DNA of 64,000 nt, from the NCBI RefSeq assembly GCF_034702125.1, contig NC_085868.1, forward strand, positions 40,629,359-40,693,358. Direction: 5' to 3'. The first letter of the stretch is position 1; each line of letters begins with the position of its first letter. Below, in pieces: positions 1 through 11,622 of the stretch. The notes beneath the pieces were generated by a model, which searched no databases, was not told the origin of the DNA, and saw only the letters and a program-made list of their open reading frames with translations. The stretch comes from Engraulis encrasicolus. Taxonomy: Eukaryota; Chordata; Actinopteri; Clupeiformes; Engraulidae. The translations under genes and the position numbers were made by a program.

Positions 1-394
1 GCACTGTGTAGGATTGTGGCCAGAGTAGGTATTGCAACTATGATGCTTATTGAAATTGTGCTGCCTTATTGCCAAGTTTTATCTTCTTTTCATGAATATT
101 TAACTGATAAACTAATATTTACTAATTACCAAAGAACAAGTTTTCCAGCTAAAAATGTTTATTTCTGGAAATTGAATGGAGGATATGGAGAAGATCCACC
201 TTTTCATGTATGAAAAATGCAATTTCCCCAGTCATAATGAAAACTTAGAATGATGGTGGTGGAATGGACAGCATGCATTCTGGAAATTAACTATGAAAAA
301 AATCTATTATGCAGTGCACCTTTAAGAAAAGCTTTGGTTGGAAGTTGTCTATTTCAACCTATTTTAAACTATGCTCGAATTTATATATTTCTAG

Positions 395-3300
395 GACTTC
401 TGTACTTTAAGTTACACCAGTGCCTCAGCTGGGTTCTATGGGTTAGAGATTGTTGTGGAGGACTTTCCTCAACAAACTATCACATTGTCCTACAAAAACG
501 GCGGATCATCTTCCAGAGGACCGTATAGTCCAGGTGCCAGCCCACTAAGCAGAATTCCGCTGCATTTTGTTGTTAAGGGTAAGATCTACTTCATACTTGC
601 AAAGTATTCATTTTTTTTCCTTTTTTAATCTAATTTCATTTTTATGAGTTATTGTATGCTGAGATTCTCGGCACAGTTCACATCTTGAATTCTAAACACC
701 TTGGTCGTTTTGTTATTATTATAAATGATTTAGTATTCTTCTCACTGTCTGCCATGTAGTTGTTTCTTTTTATGGACAGAATATACTTTTGTCTGTGTTA
801 AAGTGATGTTGATTCAAGACAAATCTGTGCTGCTACTGTATGTTTCAGTTGAGGCTGCTGTAAGTTCTTGTGAAGAAGGCGTCTATTTGCCAAAGTTCAT
901 TGCCCCCACCCCTGCAAATGGAGAGACAATTCCAGCTGTGATCAACCAGGAATGCGAGATCATAGTCAATGCAACAGCTTCAGCATCAAGGCAAGTCAGC
1001 CCACAGCACACTATTGTCGTGTATTCTGTTATTTTCAATTCTATTCAATTGTATTCATCTTTATTCTACTTTATTAGACCAAAGAATCAAACTCTATGGG
1101 TTAAGGCAGGGGTGGGGAATGTCCTATGTCTCGAGGGCCATTTACGGCCATTTGAGGACGTCTTATTCGGGCCCTGATATAATTTTAATGTTATGTAGCT
1201 TCACATGAAAAATGATATGTTTTGTAAAGGAATCTTAGAAATTACATTTGCAATCAAATTAAGATATATTCAGGGGACCTAGAGAAAACGGGGTCTGTTT
1301 TAAAGCTGTCTGCCTGCATTATAAGCCTAACGTGCGGGAGGAAATCCTGGTTGGTGTTCATATTTTGGCCCTTGGAGGAATTTAAAGTGGCCCCCTCAAA
1401 TGAAAATGAAAATACCTCCTCTTAATGTATGTTCTCTACAAGTCTTCTGTTGTCCAGTCTTGCACTTTAAATGTCTGTATGAGCAATGTCTACGTCCATA
1501 CTGTCTATGTCCATGTACGAGTACTGTCTATGTCTATACTGTCTATGTACTTACCTAGATTAGTCTATGTCTGCATGGGAGGGCAAGAAACGCAATTTCA
1601 AATTCTTTGTATGACCAGTGCATGTAAAGAAATTGACAATAAACTTGACTTGACTTGACTTGACTTGAAAAAAGGTTCCCCACCCCTGATAAAAGGGATT
1701 AGAAATGGTGGGTCTGTATGTATTACTTAACATTCTCCTGATGCCCCCCAAAGTGACTTACAGATATTACAGTTACAGTCCCTGGAGCAGAGGCTGACAG
1801 GTGGGGACAAAGGTGTCAGTTGTCCAAGGAGAAAGGGGGGCGGGCACAATTGGGTTCTCATTACATTGTATGTATTGGGTATGGGTGGGCTTTGGGGTGA
1901 TGGCTTTCAAAATGACATTGTCCTGGGCCCGGCCAAAGCTGTCAGCGGCCCTTGTCCCTGGAGGAATGTGAAGTTAACTGCCTTGCTCAACAATCTAAAA
2001 CCTTAAACCATCCATTACCTATTGATAAGGGTTGGATTCAAACCAACAATCCTTCACCAACTCCCTAGCCACAGCTATGCTGTTTCCTGTATTTCCTGTT
2101 TTCATTCGTCATGTTGGCTTATACCATTTCTGGAAACGAGCTCATTTTACACCTTCTCTTGAGTTACATAATTGAGTTGTACTTCCCCCTGTAGTTTCGG
2201 CCATTCACCAAGTCTGATGATGTTGCTTCTAGTTCCAAGCAAGCAATTATCATTGAATCCTATGGTACCAGCTACGATTGGAGGTAGAATTTGCACAGCA
2301 GACTCAGTGAACAGCTGGAAATATAGATAGAAAGATTTTTAAAAAAAAACTCAATCGTGTAAGGCAAGGGAAGGTTTGAAATCATCTTATTTACAGAAAT
2401 GGTGTGACATTAGGACAACCCACCAGGCAATAGGCCCACTACTTGCCCTTAGGATCCCAATGTTTTTTTGTTTTTTTTTAAATCCTAATTAAATTAAAAA
2501 ACACTAATTGTGATGTCTCGTATCCTGAAGCATTCATGCCCTCCTCATAAGTGGACCCCTCAACATCACTGTCAACAACTATGGAGGCAGCTCTACACAG
2601 TTTGCCCTGAGATGGACTCCAAGAACTGAAGACCTCGGAGGATACTTTCCTGTCTGCTTTGTGGCCGAAACCAGGTGAGACTATGTCACATATAAATTGA
2701 TGGTGATTTAAAGAGTTGAAACCACCAGAAATGAAAGTTCCTACAAAGACAACTATGGTGTCCATAATGGCTGATCTAACCATTCTGATATAATGATCTA
2801 ATGGTTGATTTGTTGACAGAGATAAATATAAATATTTATTGTACATGTCTTCACTTTCAGCACCACATTCTATCAATCTGACATGAGGTGTGTCCTCCTT
2901 GAAGTTGGAGATGGCACAGGTTTGTATTGTTTTCAAAACTATGTGGCAGCAATCATTTTTGTTTTGTTGAACATTCATGTAATTAGGCACAGCGATGCTA
3001 ATTACTGAATATAAGTATTACGTGTTTTTACATGTTTTTTTTTGTTTATAAACATGGTGGTAAGGAGGGGCAAGACACTGGCAGTCAACCACGTGAGCTA
3101 ATTTTTTGACCGACAGCGATTTCCAACAATCAGAGGTTGAGTTGTGCGCAGCCAGGGGGGAACAAAAATTGAGAACCAATTTGTATACCCAGTAAATCTT
3201 AATTGTATATTTCATGTCTGACATTCTATTGTGTTTTTAAGCCAACACTATGAAGACTATTCCATAACTTGGGCCTATGGCATTAGACACATCATTAAAA

Positions 3301-4197
3301 GGTATGTGTCGGGGGCGCTGTGGCGCAGCGCGCTAAGCCCCCCACATTTGGGCTTTCATGCCCATGGGGACCCCGGTTCGAGTCCAGATGGGGTCATTTC
3401 CCAATCCTCCCCCATCTCTCTCATCCACTCATTTCCTGTCAGCATCTCATACTGTCCTGTCAATAAAGGCATAAAAAAGCCCCTAAAAATATATTTTAAA
3501 AAAGGAATGTGTCCTCTTTAGGTACTCCAGAAAGTAGACATGCAGTAATAATGAATAGTGAATAAATGAAACAAAATAAAATTGTGGAGCCAAATACAGG
3601 TATGCTTTGCTTCATGGCTTCTATACGGCTACTTCCTGAATCAGATTCATTCCATTTCCTCCTGACTCACACAGCTGTAAATCTCTATACTGCCAGTCTG
3701 TGACTTCAGCAGGAATTAAAACAATACAAAAAGAGAGGGGAATCTTTATTGGGTCTCTAGCCAAAGTTTAGTAAAAATGGCTGCTTGTCAACAAAGGGCG
3801 TCCGAGAGCCATATAAAAACTTTTTGAAGCACTCCTTGTTCTTGTTAAAAAGCTGATCATATGCTCATTATTGGCCTCCTTCAACAACATCAAGTAAGCT
3901 ACTCCTGACTGCTGACTCAACAAAATAATGTTATACAGTATTTCTAACCAACATTAAGCAGTACAGTCTATGTTTGATCTTTCAATTAATTACACTAGTG
4001 GGGATCTCAATTGATTCTCTATTTCTGTCATATTATCCATATCTCTCAAATATTGTGAGATTTGGTTCTAAGATACAGTATGCTGTCAACATGTGAAAAT
4101 ATAAAATATGTAGACATTTCTTTGATGTTTGTATTTCTTTTGTACGTCTCTCTTTATAAGCAGACCCACAGCCCACAGCCCTGGATGCTTCTGCTGG

Positions 4198-4242
<45 letters not shown>

Positions 4243-6253
4243 GTCTGTCTGTCTGTCTGTGTCTCTCTCTCTGTCTGTCTGTATCTCTGTCTGTGTGTCT
4301 CTCTCTCCCTCCGCCCTCCCTCCCTCCTGGTGGTGATGGTGTGTCTAGCAGGTTAAACAGGATACTTACATTTTTCTATTGCAGAATGGCATGTGAAGTT
4401 TGTTTTCCGCGTATACATGAATTATGTACTCTTTCTGTTGATAGATATTGTGGTTGGTATGAGGATGGTTGTTGAGTCTACAGTTGATCTAACCGATGAA
4501 AGTCAATCAGAAATCTTCATTAGGCAGGTAAATCTCTCCTTCACATACTCTGAAGTCACACACACACACCCCATGTCACAGTTTTGAGTTTTACTTTGTG
4601 TTACGGTCATGCGTTTAGCGGGATCACACCACACTCTCGATTAAAAGGTGCCAAACATAAACAAAAACTGTGTAAAATTGAAAGAAAACAACAAACAGTG
4701 CATGTGTCACTGAACACCTAATGAGTCCTAATTGATACGTTTGTTTGTATGTTCCATTTGTAACTGAGCCCTGAGGAATGTCAGTAGACCGATGCTGCGT
4801 TCCATTACCCGTACTTACCGCCCTTTCCGCACTGTGTTTGGGTACGCAGGGTGTTCCATTTCTAATCGCGACGGTAAAGTGTACTGTAAATTACCCGGAT
4901 AACGCCCCCAAAACGGCCATTTTTCGAAGTGTGGTGTTACTGTACACTTTTCGCACTCAACGGCCGCCATGTTTGTGACGTAGTTGAGTGCCAGATCTGT
5001 CAAACGGTTGAATCTCCGTGATAACAGCATAGTTTTGATTCCAAAGACAATCGCCATGTGTATTAGAGGCAGGGGTAACTTTAAAAAGTGTTAGCATAAG
5101 GAACAGTGCCTTCCGTGTTGAATTGCATATTGGCGGTTGGTAAACTCGGATGTCACGCGACCAACCGTCATTTCCGTTAAGTGTATCAGACAGAACGGGA
5201 ATCGGAATGTACTCGCCTCGTGAATTGCGGAGGGTGGAAAGGGTACTTCACTGCACTCAAACAAGGTACACAGTACAGAGGGCGAGTAATGGAACACAGC
5301 ACGAAAGCTTGGCCTCTTATTAAAAAGAACACAAAGGGGATTTAAGTGTGCAGACATTTTTCTTTCAGTGTTGCGGTCATGCAACATATGATCCATGGCG
5401 GGTCAGGTTGACATTTCACCATCTGGGGGGGTATAAGAAGCTGGTTCAATAGCAAACTGGGTTAAGTTAACCTTGAGGTAGTGGTAAATTATCTAATAGA
5501 AGCGCCTCAAGTACTCATTTCTGTAACTAAATGATGCCTGGGTACATCTATTAGCAGGTTTACCACTACCTGTTGGTCAACTAAGCCTGGTTTATCACTT
5601 AATCATGTACTTAGTATAACCGCAGGTCTGCTCACGTTGTGCTATGTCTGTCAAAGCAACATGTCTCCTTTTACTCCAAAGGTCACCAGGTTGTCCATGG
5701 TGGTCTGTGGAATGTTATTCATTTCATGTCATTCCATTTTTCGATTGTTATTATGTTGTTATTGTGATGAAAGCATGATGATTATGCTGGCAGCCGACTG
5801 TTACCGTATTACAACTGGGTTGAGAATCTCACCCCAAATATCATTTTCCCATGAACACCATCGTCTCACTGAAGCGAAAAGTGTTTTTTTTTAATGTACA
5901 CAACTACTGGTCTGAGGGGATTATGCAAGTGAATGAGCCAGATGTGGTAGTCTTGTACTACATCAATAAGAGGATAAGTAGGCTTGGTATTTTAGTTTCT
6001 CGTCAGCTCTAAGGATGCCTGATTGTTGTGATCAGAATCTCAGAATATAAAAAAATATTTGCCACAATGCCTGCTCCTGACATAATACTGTACAGCATAA
6101 ATGTAAAACAAGTAAAACGTAATGTCTGGGTGAAAGTAATAGCCTAAACAACAAGTCTTTCTTGCCTGTCAGTTTCAAGAGGAGCTGATCAAGAGAGGTC
6201 TACCCAACTCCACAACCGTGCGCTTGAGAAAGGTCTACCAGAGAGATCCATGA
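395..6253 (+). CDS. 3' part of an unnamed fish extracellular protein gene (six exons, 5' end outside window)
   Basis: I read exons 395-578, 849-990, 2531-2674, 2861-2919, 4445-4527 and 6173-6253 (stop TGA 6251-6253). Phases join cleanly: 1, 2, 2, 1, 0. The intron after 990 uses a GC donor (AG|gcaagt); the others are GT-AG. The product has an FYGLEIVVEDFP segment, then SCEEGVYLPKFIAPTP, then ISGPLNITVN..FALRWTPRTEDLGGYFPVCF, then FYQSDMRCVLLEVG, and ends in a short tail with RGLPNSTTVRLRKV. From memory this block pattern (CxEGxYLPxFxxPTP, RWTPxxEDLGxxFPxCF, YQSxMRCV) recurs in large uncharacterised teleost secreted proteins; I cannot assign a name or a function. The asparagines in NATAS and NITV are possible N-glycosylation sites. 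For exon 5 an upstream acceptor at 4385 also keeps frame and would add about 20 hydrophobic residues; I prefer 4445 because it has the better pyrimidine tract and gives a less odd protein. The first 394 bases are intron. Fairly sure of the exons, unsure of identity. Confidence 0.72.
1107..1688. mobile_element. hAT-like non-autonomous element with a nested L2-like insertion
   Basis: Ends CAGGGGTGGGGAA and TTCCCCACCCCTG are inverted. A related copy lies at 47101-47429. The inner piece from about 1421 to 1669, ending in ACAATAAACTTGACTTGACT, is a separate retroposon tail present also near 23550-23740. Flanks GGTTAAGG and ATAAAAGG are poor target duplications. Located in intron 2 of the leftmost gene. 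Confidence 0.65.
1786..1951. mobile_element. copy of the ~160-bp CAGGGCCGCTGACAG mini-hAT family
   Basis: It shows the family's inner motifs GACAAAGGTGTCAGTTGTCC and TCCTGGGCCCGGCCAAAGCT. Other copies with clear ends lie at 35460-35616 and 41920-42081. Confidence 0.55.
3311..3503 (+). mobile_element. tRNA-derived SINE, copy 1
   Basis: The head GGGGGCGCTGTGGCGCAGCG holds an A-box and GGTTCGAGTCC (3375-3385) is a B-box; the tail is CCCCTAAAAATATATTTTAA. Imperfect 10-bp target duplication GGTATGTGTC (3301-3310) and GGAATGTGTC (3504-3513). Near-identical copy at 60556-60752. It sits in intron 4 of the leftmost gene. Confidence 0.88.
4200..4325 (+). repeat. (CT)n then (CTGT)n microsatellite
   Basis: An uninterrupted CT run passes into CTGT repeats just before the exon 5 region. 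Peptide frames through it are repeat artefacts. Confidence 0.95.
4794..5300. mobile_element. inverted-repeat element in intron 5 of the leftmost gene
   Basis: Ends GCTGCGTTCCATTACCCG and CGAGTAATGGAACACAGC are inverted over about 17 bases. Interior is GC-richer than flanks, without a transposase frame. No clear target duplication. Confidence 0.6.
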
Positions 6254-6531
6254 TGACTGTTGATAACTCTGGGAGGTGAAGAGGGATGCTAACGGTTACT
6301 GGACTAAATGCAGGCCTTTATAAAACTCTGTCTATTCAGTTGTGGCAAACTGAACTGCTAAAACATTTGGGTACTGGGTTGATGTCAACATTTGGTTCCA
6401 CTTTTGTTTACTGTATATTCCTGTTACATTAGTAGTTAAATATGAACATGTTTTTCTTGAGCCTTTTAGCTGTCTCGTAATGACAGCACAGTATACTAAA
6501 TATGCTTTCAGTACTTTGATGGGCTGTTGTA

Positions 6532-6672
6532 AATAAAATGTTTTTTAGGGACTAGTTCCACAGAAATGCAAGGAAATATCCCACATTTTGTTGCACATTC
6601 TGCTCAGGAGTGTGAACTTAAAACATATTCAGAATTATTCTGTCTTACATTTTGCCACAAAATTGAAATAAA
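6532..6672 (+). promoter_or_regulatory. candidate poly(A) signals of the leftmost gene
   Basis: AATAAA occurs at 6532-6537 and again at 6667-6672, about 280 and 415 bases after the stop codon at 6253. Either could end the transcript; the 3' UTR would then be 0.3-0.43 kb. Confidence 0.45.
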
Positions 6673-6870
6673 AAGAAAAATGGGGCATTACACCAAGCAA
6701 CAATGAACAGCAAAAAAAGACGACTGCATTCAATCATTCCTTTGTGTCTCAATGATGTTTAAAACGTCATAAAAAAGCCACCAGTGGTAGTAGTAGCCGG
6801 GCCTAGTGTCAGACCATTTTGCCATTGTACAAAGATGAACAGTGATGATGTTGAGCTGCCAGTAGGCAAA

Positions 6871-7220
6871 TTAAAGGAACAGTCTACCATTTTTGGAGAT
6901 ATACTCATTTTACACCTCCCCCCTCGAGTTATAGGCCTAATTGGGTTTTATATTATCTTTGTCGTTCTCTGATTCTGGTGGTGATATTGCTTCTTGGCAT
7001 GTCTACCATTAAACCGAATAAGATCCGTTAGTATTAGGCCTACCAATCAGTTTTTAGTTCCAATCGGTTCAATGACAAATACTAAGAAGAAATATTACCA
7101 GACTCAGAGAAGTACAGAGGGGTGGAACAGCTGGAAGTACGGAGGGGTGAACCTCAATTATTGAAAAATAGGCGAGACATAAAATGAGCATATTTCCAAA
7201 ATGGTGGACTGTTCTTTTAA
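6871..7220. mobile_element. TTAA-target fold-back MITE
   Basis: Flanked by TTAA; arms AAAGGAACAGTCTACCATTT and ATGGTGGACTGTTCTTTT pair. Related to the element at 56143-56508. TTAA target plus purine-rich AG end fits a Kolobok-type MITE, which is inference. Confidence 0.65.
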
Positions 7221-8179
7221 GAGAAGATACAGTAGATAGGGAAACCTTTTGGCATTCCAGCGTGAGGGTGGTAAACGAGAAAGCCTAACTGCATATTTAG
7301 TGCCAGGGTTTTCAACATTGTTTGGAGCTTCTGTGGTCCTGACTCAGTTAAGTCATTGGTCAGCAGATGGCGCTATAACAAAGGACATGCCAGAGCCGTA
7401 CGGCTCTGGGACATGCCAGAGCCATATAATATGAAGGGCCCTGGGATATGCTGCTTTTTGATGGTCTTTAAGGCCTACATTGACATAAATCTACATGTGC
7501 GTATATACGTCTAGTCGTATACACCAATAATCAGATTATTCTTCTCTGTCATTGCTATGGCTGTTCGACTGCTCAGCTGACTGTAGCGTTGCACACTTCT
7601 TCCATTTTTACCTGACATACATTAGCTTTATTCAAATATACTGTCCTTACCATGTTGAGTAAAACAGGCTACTACCCCTGCCAACTTGCATTAAGTGGGT
7701 TAAGGACATTTTTTGTTCTGCCCAATGTCTGCTGTGTGACCACAATAATGACAAATGTGAATACATTTGCCCTTTTTCTTCTGTTCAGGGAAGCAGTAGG
7801 CCTACCATATCAGTACGTCAAACCAGCAACCCTTTGGTGACAATAAAAACACATAAACTGCCATGCTAATCTACAGACTGCTCAATTTATCAGTAAAATG
7901 AATCACTGGGAGAAGTACGAAATGTATTTGCTTTTCTTTTTTTAATGAATTCTTAGCATGGCTTTAGAGAGTTTAAGTGGTGACACACATCTGTTATTCA
8001 GTAACACGGCTGATACAGGCCTCCAGTTAGGTGCCTCCAGCTTATCAGCGGCTTGAGCTGTTTGGAGTGCAGTTAAGACTACTGTACTACATGGCATGAT
8101 TATTATACAGAGTGAGTCCATGTATCTTTCTAATTTACATGCTAAGGTTAATGAATGAAATGCTGTGACTATTCTGTAC

Positions 8180-8510
8180 TAAGGATAGACCGATATATAG
8201 CGATCCGATATCGGGCCGATATTTGCATTTTTTAAGTGTATCGGTATCGGCCAATACGCGTGTGGTTTTGGCCGATACACAATATTTATTATTTTATGTC
8301 ATTCGGGTTTTTTTTGGGTTTTTTTTTTTGGAGCACCAAGACACTATTTTTTTATTACTTGATTGTTAGACATTACTTGATTGTTAGAGTGGGCGTTTAA
8401 ATGTTACAAGTTCTACCTCAATTTGATAATGTTAAAGGATGCCAAGGGTGATGAAAAAAAAAATTCGGTATCACATCGGCCATTAAAAAACCTGTATCAG
8501 TCGACCCCTG
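8180..8510. mobile_element. hAT-like element with GACCGATAT ends
   Basis: Left TAAGGATAGACCGATAT and right TATCAGTCGACCCCTG are degenerate inverses; flanks TTCTGTAC and TTCCCTAC match at six of eight positions. Confidence 0.6.
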
Positions 8511-8966
8511 TTCCCTACTTCCTCATCTAGTTTACTGTGTGTGTGTGTGTTGTGTGTGTGTGTGTGTGTCACATCATGTCCCCCAGAACAAAACTCCAGA
8601 ATGGACAACATGTCACTTGATTCAGATTGGCGTGGGTGAGATAAATGGTTATCATCTTAAGTTTTGCCAATGAACAGTAAGTTCAGTTCAAGAAACAGAT
8701 CAATTAAACAATGTGCTTTATTGTGTAGCTGATAAGGTGCATCATACCACTTGTGGAACGCTGTACCAAAGATTTTCTTAGTTCCAATAGAACATTTCTG
8801 GCTGTACCTGTCATTGAATAGAGTACTACCAAAGTACTACAATCCTACATCACACAGAATGTTTAGTAATATCACTTGGTCATTGCCATTCTGATAAACG
8901 CTTGTGTATAACAGGGGTATTAAGAGTAAGTGCTGAGGATGATCATTCGTATCAATAAACATACAG

Positions 8967-9008
8967 TTTATTTTACATTGAAATAAAACATTAACCAGCA
9001 ATTTTATT
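8967..9008 (-). promoter_or_regulatory. ddt: candidate ddt poly(A) signals
   Basis: On the minus strand AATAAA occurs at 9008-9003 and 8972-8967, roughly 310-350 bases past the ddt stop. No other close hexamer was noticed in between. Confidence 0.4.
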
Positions 9009-9316
9009 CTTAGACAAAATATAGGCTATAATAATATGCATATCCTATCCACAATACTGATTGAAAATGCATTGGAAATGTTTGTGGTTCTCATTCCTAC
9101 CAGGTTCCCTTAGTCGCTTCATACAAGATGTTCACTAATACTGCGTATATGGCTAATTAGTCTCTATTCTGTCCAAAAATTACAGGCCTAAAATAATCCT
9201 TCACAGTTTTGTTTTCATGATAATAAAACTTCTGTTTGAAATCTAAGGCCATGTAAAATGGCGTGGATGCTGTCCAAAAACCAGGAATGACATCTTCAAG
9301 CCATGTGACTTGCACC

Positions 9317-11047
9317 TCACAGGTAGCTCATCACCGTGCCTTTCTTCCCCACCTGCAACGGCTCCAGAGCGTAAAATCTGAGAACGATGCTGTGGAGGAC
9401 AAAAACAAGAAGTTTACTTCTCTCACACGCACACGCGCACACACCTCAACATACACTCACCGACCACTTCATTAGGAACACCTCTCTAATGCTGGGTTGG
9501 ACCCCCTTTTCCCTTCTGAACTGCCTGCAACAATACTCGGGTAGGCTGCGTCATTCCAACAAAGATAAAGTGGTATAAAGTGGTACAAATTGGCCCAAAT
9601 TGTGCCAAGAAAACATCCTTGTGCCATTATATATCCAGCCTGAAATGTTGATGTAAGGCAGGGTTGACCCATGTTTTCATGATGTTGACGCCAAATTCTG
9701 ACCATTCCACCTGTGCGTCGCAGAAGATATCAAGACTTATCAGACCAGGCAACATTTTTCCGACCTTCTAGTTTCGTTTATGGTGAGCCTGTCCAAATTG
9801 TTGCCTCATTTTCCTGATCTTAGCTGACAGGAGTGGCACCTATTGTGATTTTCTGCTGCTGTTGCCCATTTGCCTCAAGATTTGATGTGCTGTGTAATCA
9901 GGGATTCTCTTATCCATACCTTGGTCGTACTGAGTGGTTTAACTTAATGTTTCCTTCCTTTGTATCAGCTCAAAGGACCATTCCCTACTCTGACCTCTGC
10001 CATCAACATGGCATTTTTGCCCACAGAATCGCTGCTCACTGCATTTTTTTTTGTACCATTCTTTGTAAACCCTAGAGATGGTTGTGTGTGAATATCTTAA
10101 TAGATCAGTCTTTTCTGAAATACACAAATCAAGCCCTTTCGGCACCAACAGCCATGCCATGTTCAAAGTCATTTAACCTTTCTTCCCCATTATGATGCTC
10201 GGTTTGAACTGCATCAGATCATCTCGACCATGTCTACATGCACAAATGCATTGAGTTGCCACCATGTGACGGCTGATCAGAAATTTGCCTCAATGAACAG
10301 TTGTAACAGGTGTTCCTACTAGTATAGTAGTAGCCTACCTATAATAGTGTCCTGTGAGTCTAAGTTGAATTGCGTTAAGTTGCAATATGGCCTAATCACT
10401 AGTCGCTAGAATTGACAAGGATAGCAATCAAAAAGCCACACACGCTTATGACTCCTGGCTCCAAGGCAAGCTATCCCATTTCTTATGTACTTGTGACTTT
10501 TGAAAATGAGGTCACGGTAAACGCTTACCGGTCTTCGCTCAGGCCGAGTTCCCCAGTGAGAAACTGGAAGATCTTCGCGCTGTGCTCCTTGTTCTTCTCC
10601 GCCGTGTCGGTGACGCCGATGGCGGACACTGAAACCATCACGCACGGTGAACAGGATCCAGCGATAAGCATCGGAAGCCCAGGCTTAACCACCAGATTCA
10701 TTCTCTACAATGAGAAATACATGATCAATAATAAATAGCAGTAAATGATGGTGATAGGTCTTTCTCGCCTATGTCTTTTCACAAATAAGCATCTTATGCA
10801 GTCAGATGACAGCTATTGAAAGGGTGAACTACTGGTTTAAGTTTGTAGCTTTTACAGACTTTTACTTCAAGGTGAGAGAATCATTTTTTCTATGACGAGT
10901 TTGCTACTATGTAACGTGTGCGTTCTGTCATTTACTCACCTCTTCCGGTTTTCCAAGCGCCGTGGCAGTGGCAGTGCATAATTTCTTCAGAAAATCTTCG
11001 GTAAATTTGCTTGCTGGCAAATTTGATTCCACGTCGATAAAAGGCAT
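9317..11047 (-). CDS. ddt: D-dopachrome tautomerase, complete, three exons
   Basis: MIF-superfamily trimeric tautomerase; family members convert D-dopachrome to DHI by decarboxylation, and mammalian DDT is also a secreted MIF-like cytokine. Exons on the minus strand are 11047-10940 (ATG at 11047), 10704-10529 and 9389-9317 (stop 9319-9317). They total 357 bases, 118 aa, the same length as mammalian DDT, and exon 1 is exactly 36 codons as in human. The protein starts MPFIDVESNLP, so the catalytic proline 2 is present after methionine removal. The second exon carries VVKPGLPMLIAGSCSPC and SVSAIGV; the third ends GKKGTVMSYL. It is DDT rather than MIF because of length, the C-terminal GKKGTVMxxL and the absence of the MIF CALC motif. 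Intron 2 (9390-10528) holds an inverted-repeat element. Neighbour chchd10 lies upstream on the same strand, as expected from the human block. Confidence 0.93.
9454..10325. mobile_element. degenerate inverted-repeat transposon remnant inside ddt intron 2
   Basis: The left end reads CACCGACCACTTCATTAGGA and the right end contains the inverse, AGGTGTTCCTACTAG. This terminus is familiar from widespread fish and amphibian repeats; I do not assign a superfamily. No intact transposase frame is seen in the roughly 870 bases. It lies wholly within ddt intron 2, so it does not interrupt coding sequence. Confidence 0.6.
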
Positions 11048-11375
11048 GGTTAAGTTTTTGGTGTACAGACGAGACAGACCAGACACGAGCTTCTGTACAT
11101 AAATCTACTAGAAAACCGGAAGGAAGACTGGAACCAGTGCACTGCAGAGATTGGTTGGGAAAAGGGAACGCCTATTCATAACGGGACACGATTGGCTTAG
11201 GTCTGAAACGATACAACAGCCCCTTAAGTTGTAAAAGTGAATGATTCTGTGGATATGACTTTGACTTGGGTTTTAGACCACTCAAACCACTAAGCCTATT
11301 GTGAATTTTATAGTAGAAGTGCATGATAATATAATTTGCAACCACATTTGAGGAATTTATCAAGAACTTAACACA
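11048..11375 (-). promoter_or_regulatory. ddt: interval that must contain the ddt promoter and 5' UTR
   Basis: This short spacer separates the predicted chchd10 3' end from the ddt ATG. I see no TATA box at a convincing position. The assignment rests on gene order and spacing, not on a recognised motif. Confidence 0.3.
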
Positions 11376-11396
11376 ACAAGAAAGTGCCGCTCAACT

Positions 11397-11406
11397 TTTA
11401 TTTATT
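11397..11406 (-). promoter_or_regulatory. chchd10: chchd10 poly(A) signal
   Basis: Overlapping AATAAATAAA on the minus strand about 220 bases past the chchd10 stop. It puts the chchd10 3' end near 11375, only about 0.33 kb upstream of the ddt start codon, leaving a compact interval that must hold the ddt promoter. Confidence 0.55.
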
Positions 11407-11622
11407 AACCAAGACACCATTCGGACAACACAAGCACACAGCAGCTTTCATTTTACAATCTCATGTACATAATTACAAGTCCAAAGTACATTATACAACT
11501 ACAGTGTTTATTAATACGTGTCAGAAGTTTAATTGTTCTGATTGAGTCGAGTTGTCTGAAGATCTTATTGCTCTAGGTAGGAGTTGTTGTTGAATTCTTG
11601 AATTGACCTTGAAGGACCACCG

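Larger units (their letters stand above)
7221..9316. other. intergenic DNA between the leftmost gene and ddt
   Basis: No gene seen. It holds a 20-bp perfect palindrome (7390-7409), a hAT-like element (8180-8510), a GT tract (about 8538-8570), a copy of the TAGCCCCTTAATG dispersed family (about 8745-8935) and the predicted ddt 3' UTR. Confidence 0.6.

Noticed and set aside
2478..2990. 170-codon minus-strand frame
   Set aside because: Shadow of the plus-strand exons at 2531-2674 and 2861-2919, which have proper splice sites and family resemblance.
4385..4444. Hydrophobic FVFRVYMNYVLFLLI segment as a membrane anchor of the leftmost gene
   Set aside because: It depends on the weaker acceptor at 4385; an in-frame acceptor with a pyrimidine tract at 4445 removes it. 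Left as an alternative.
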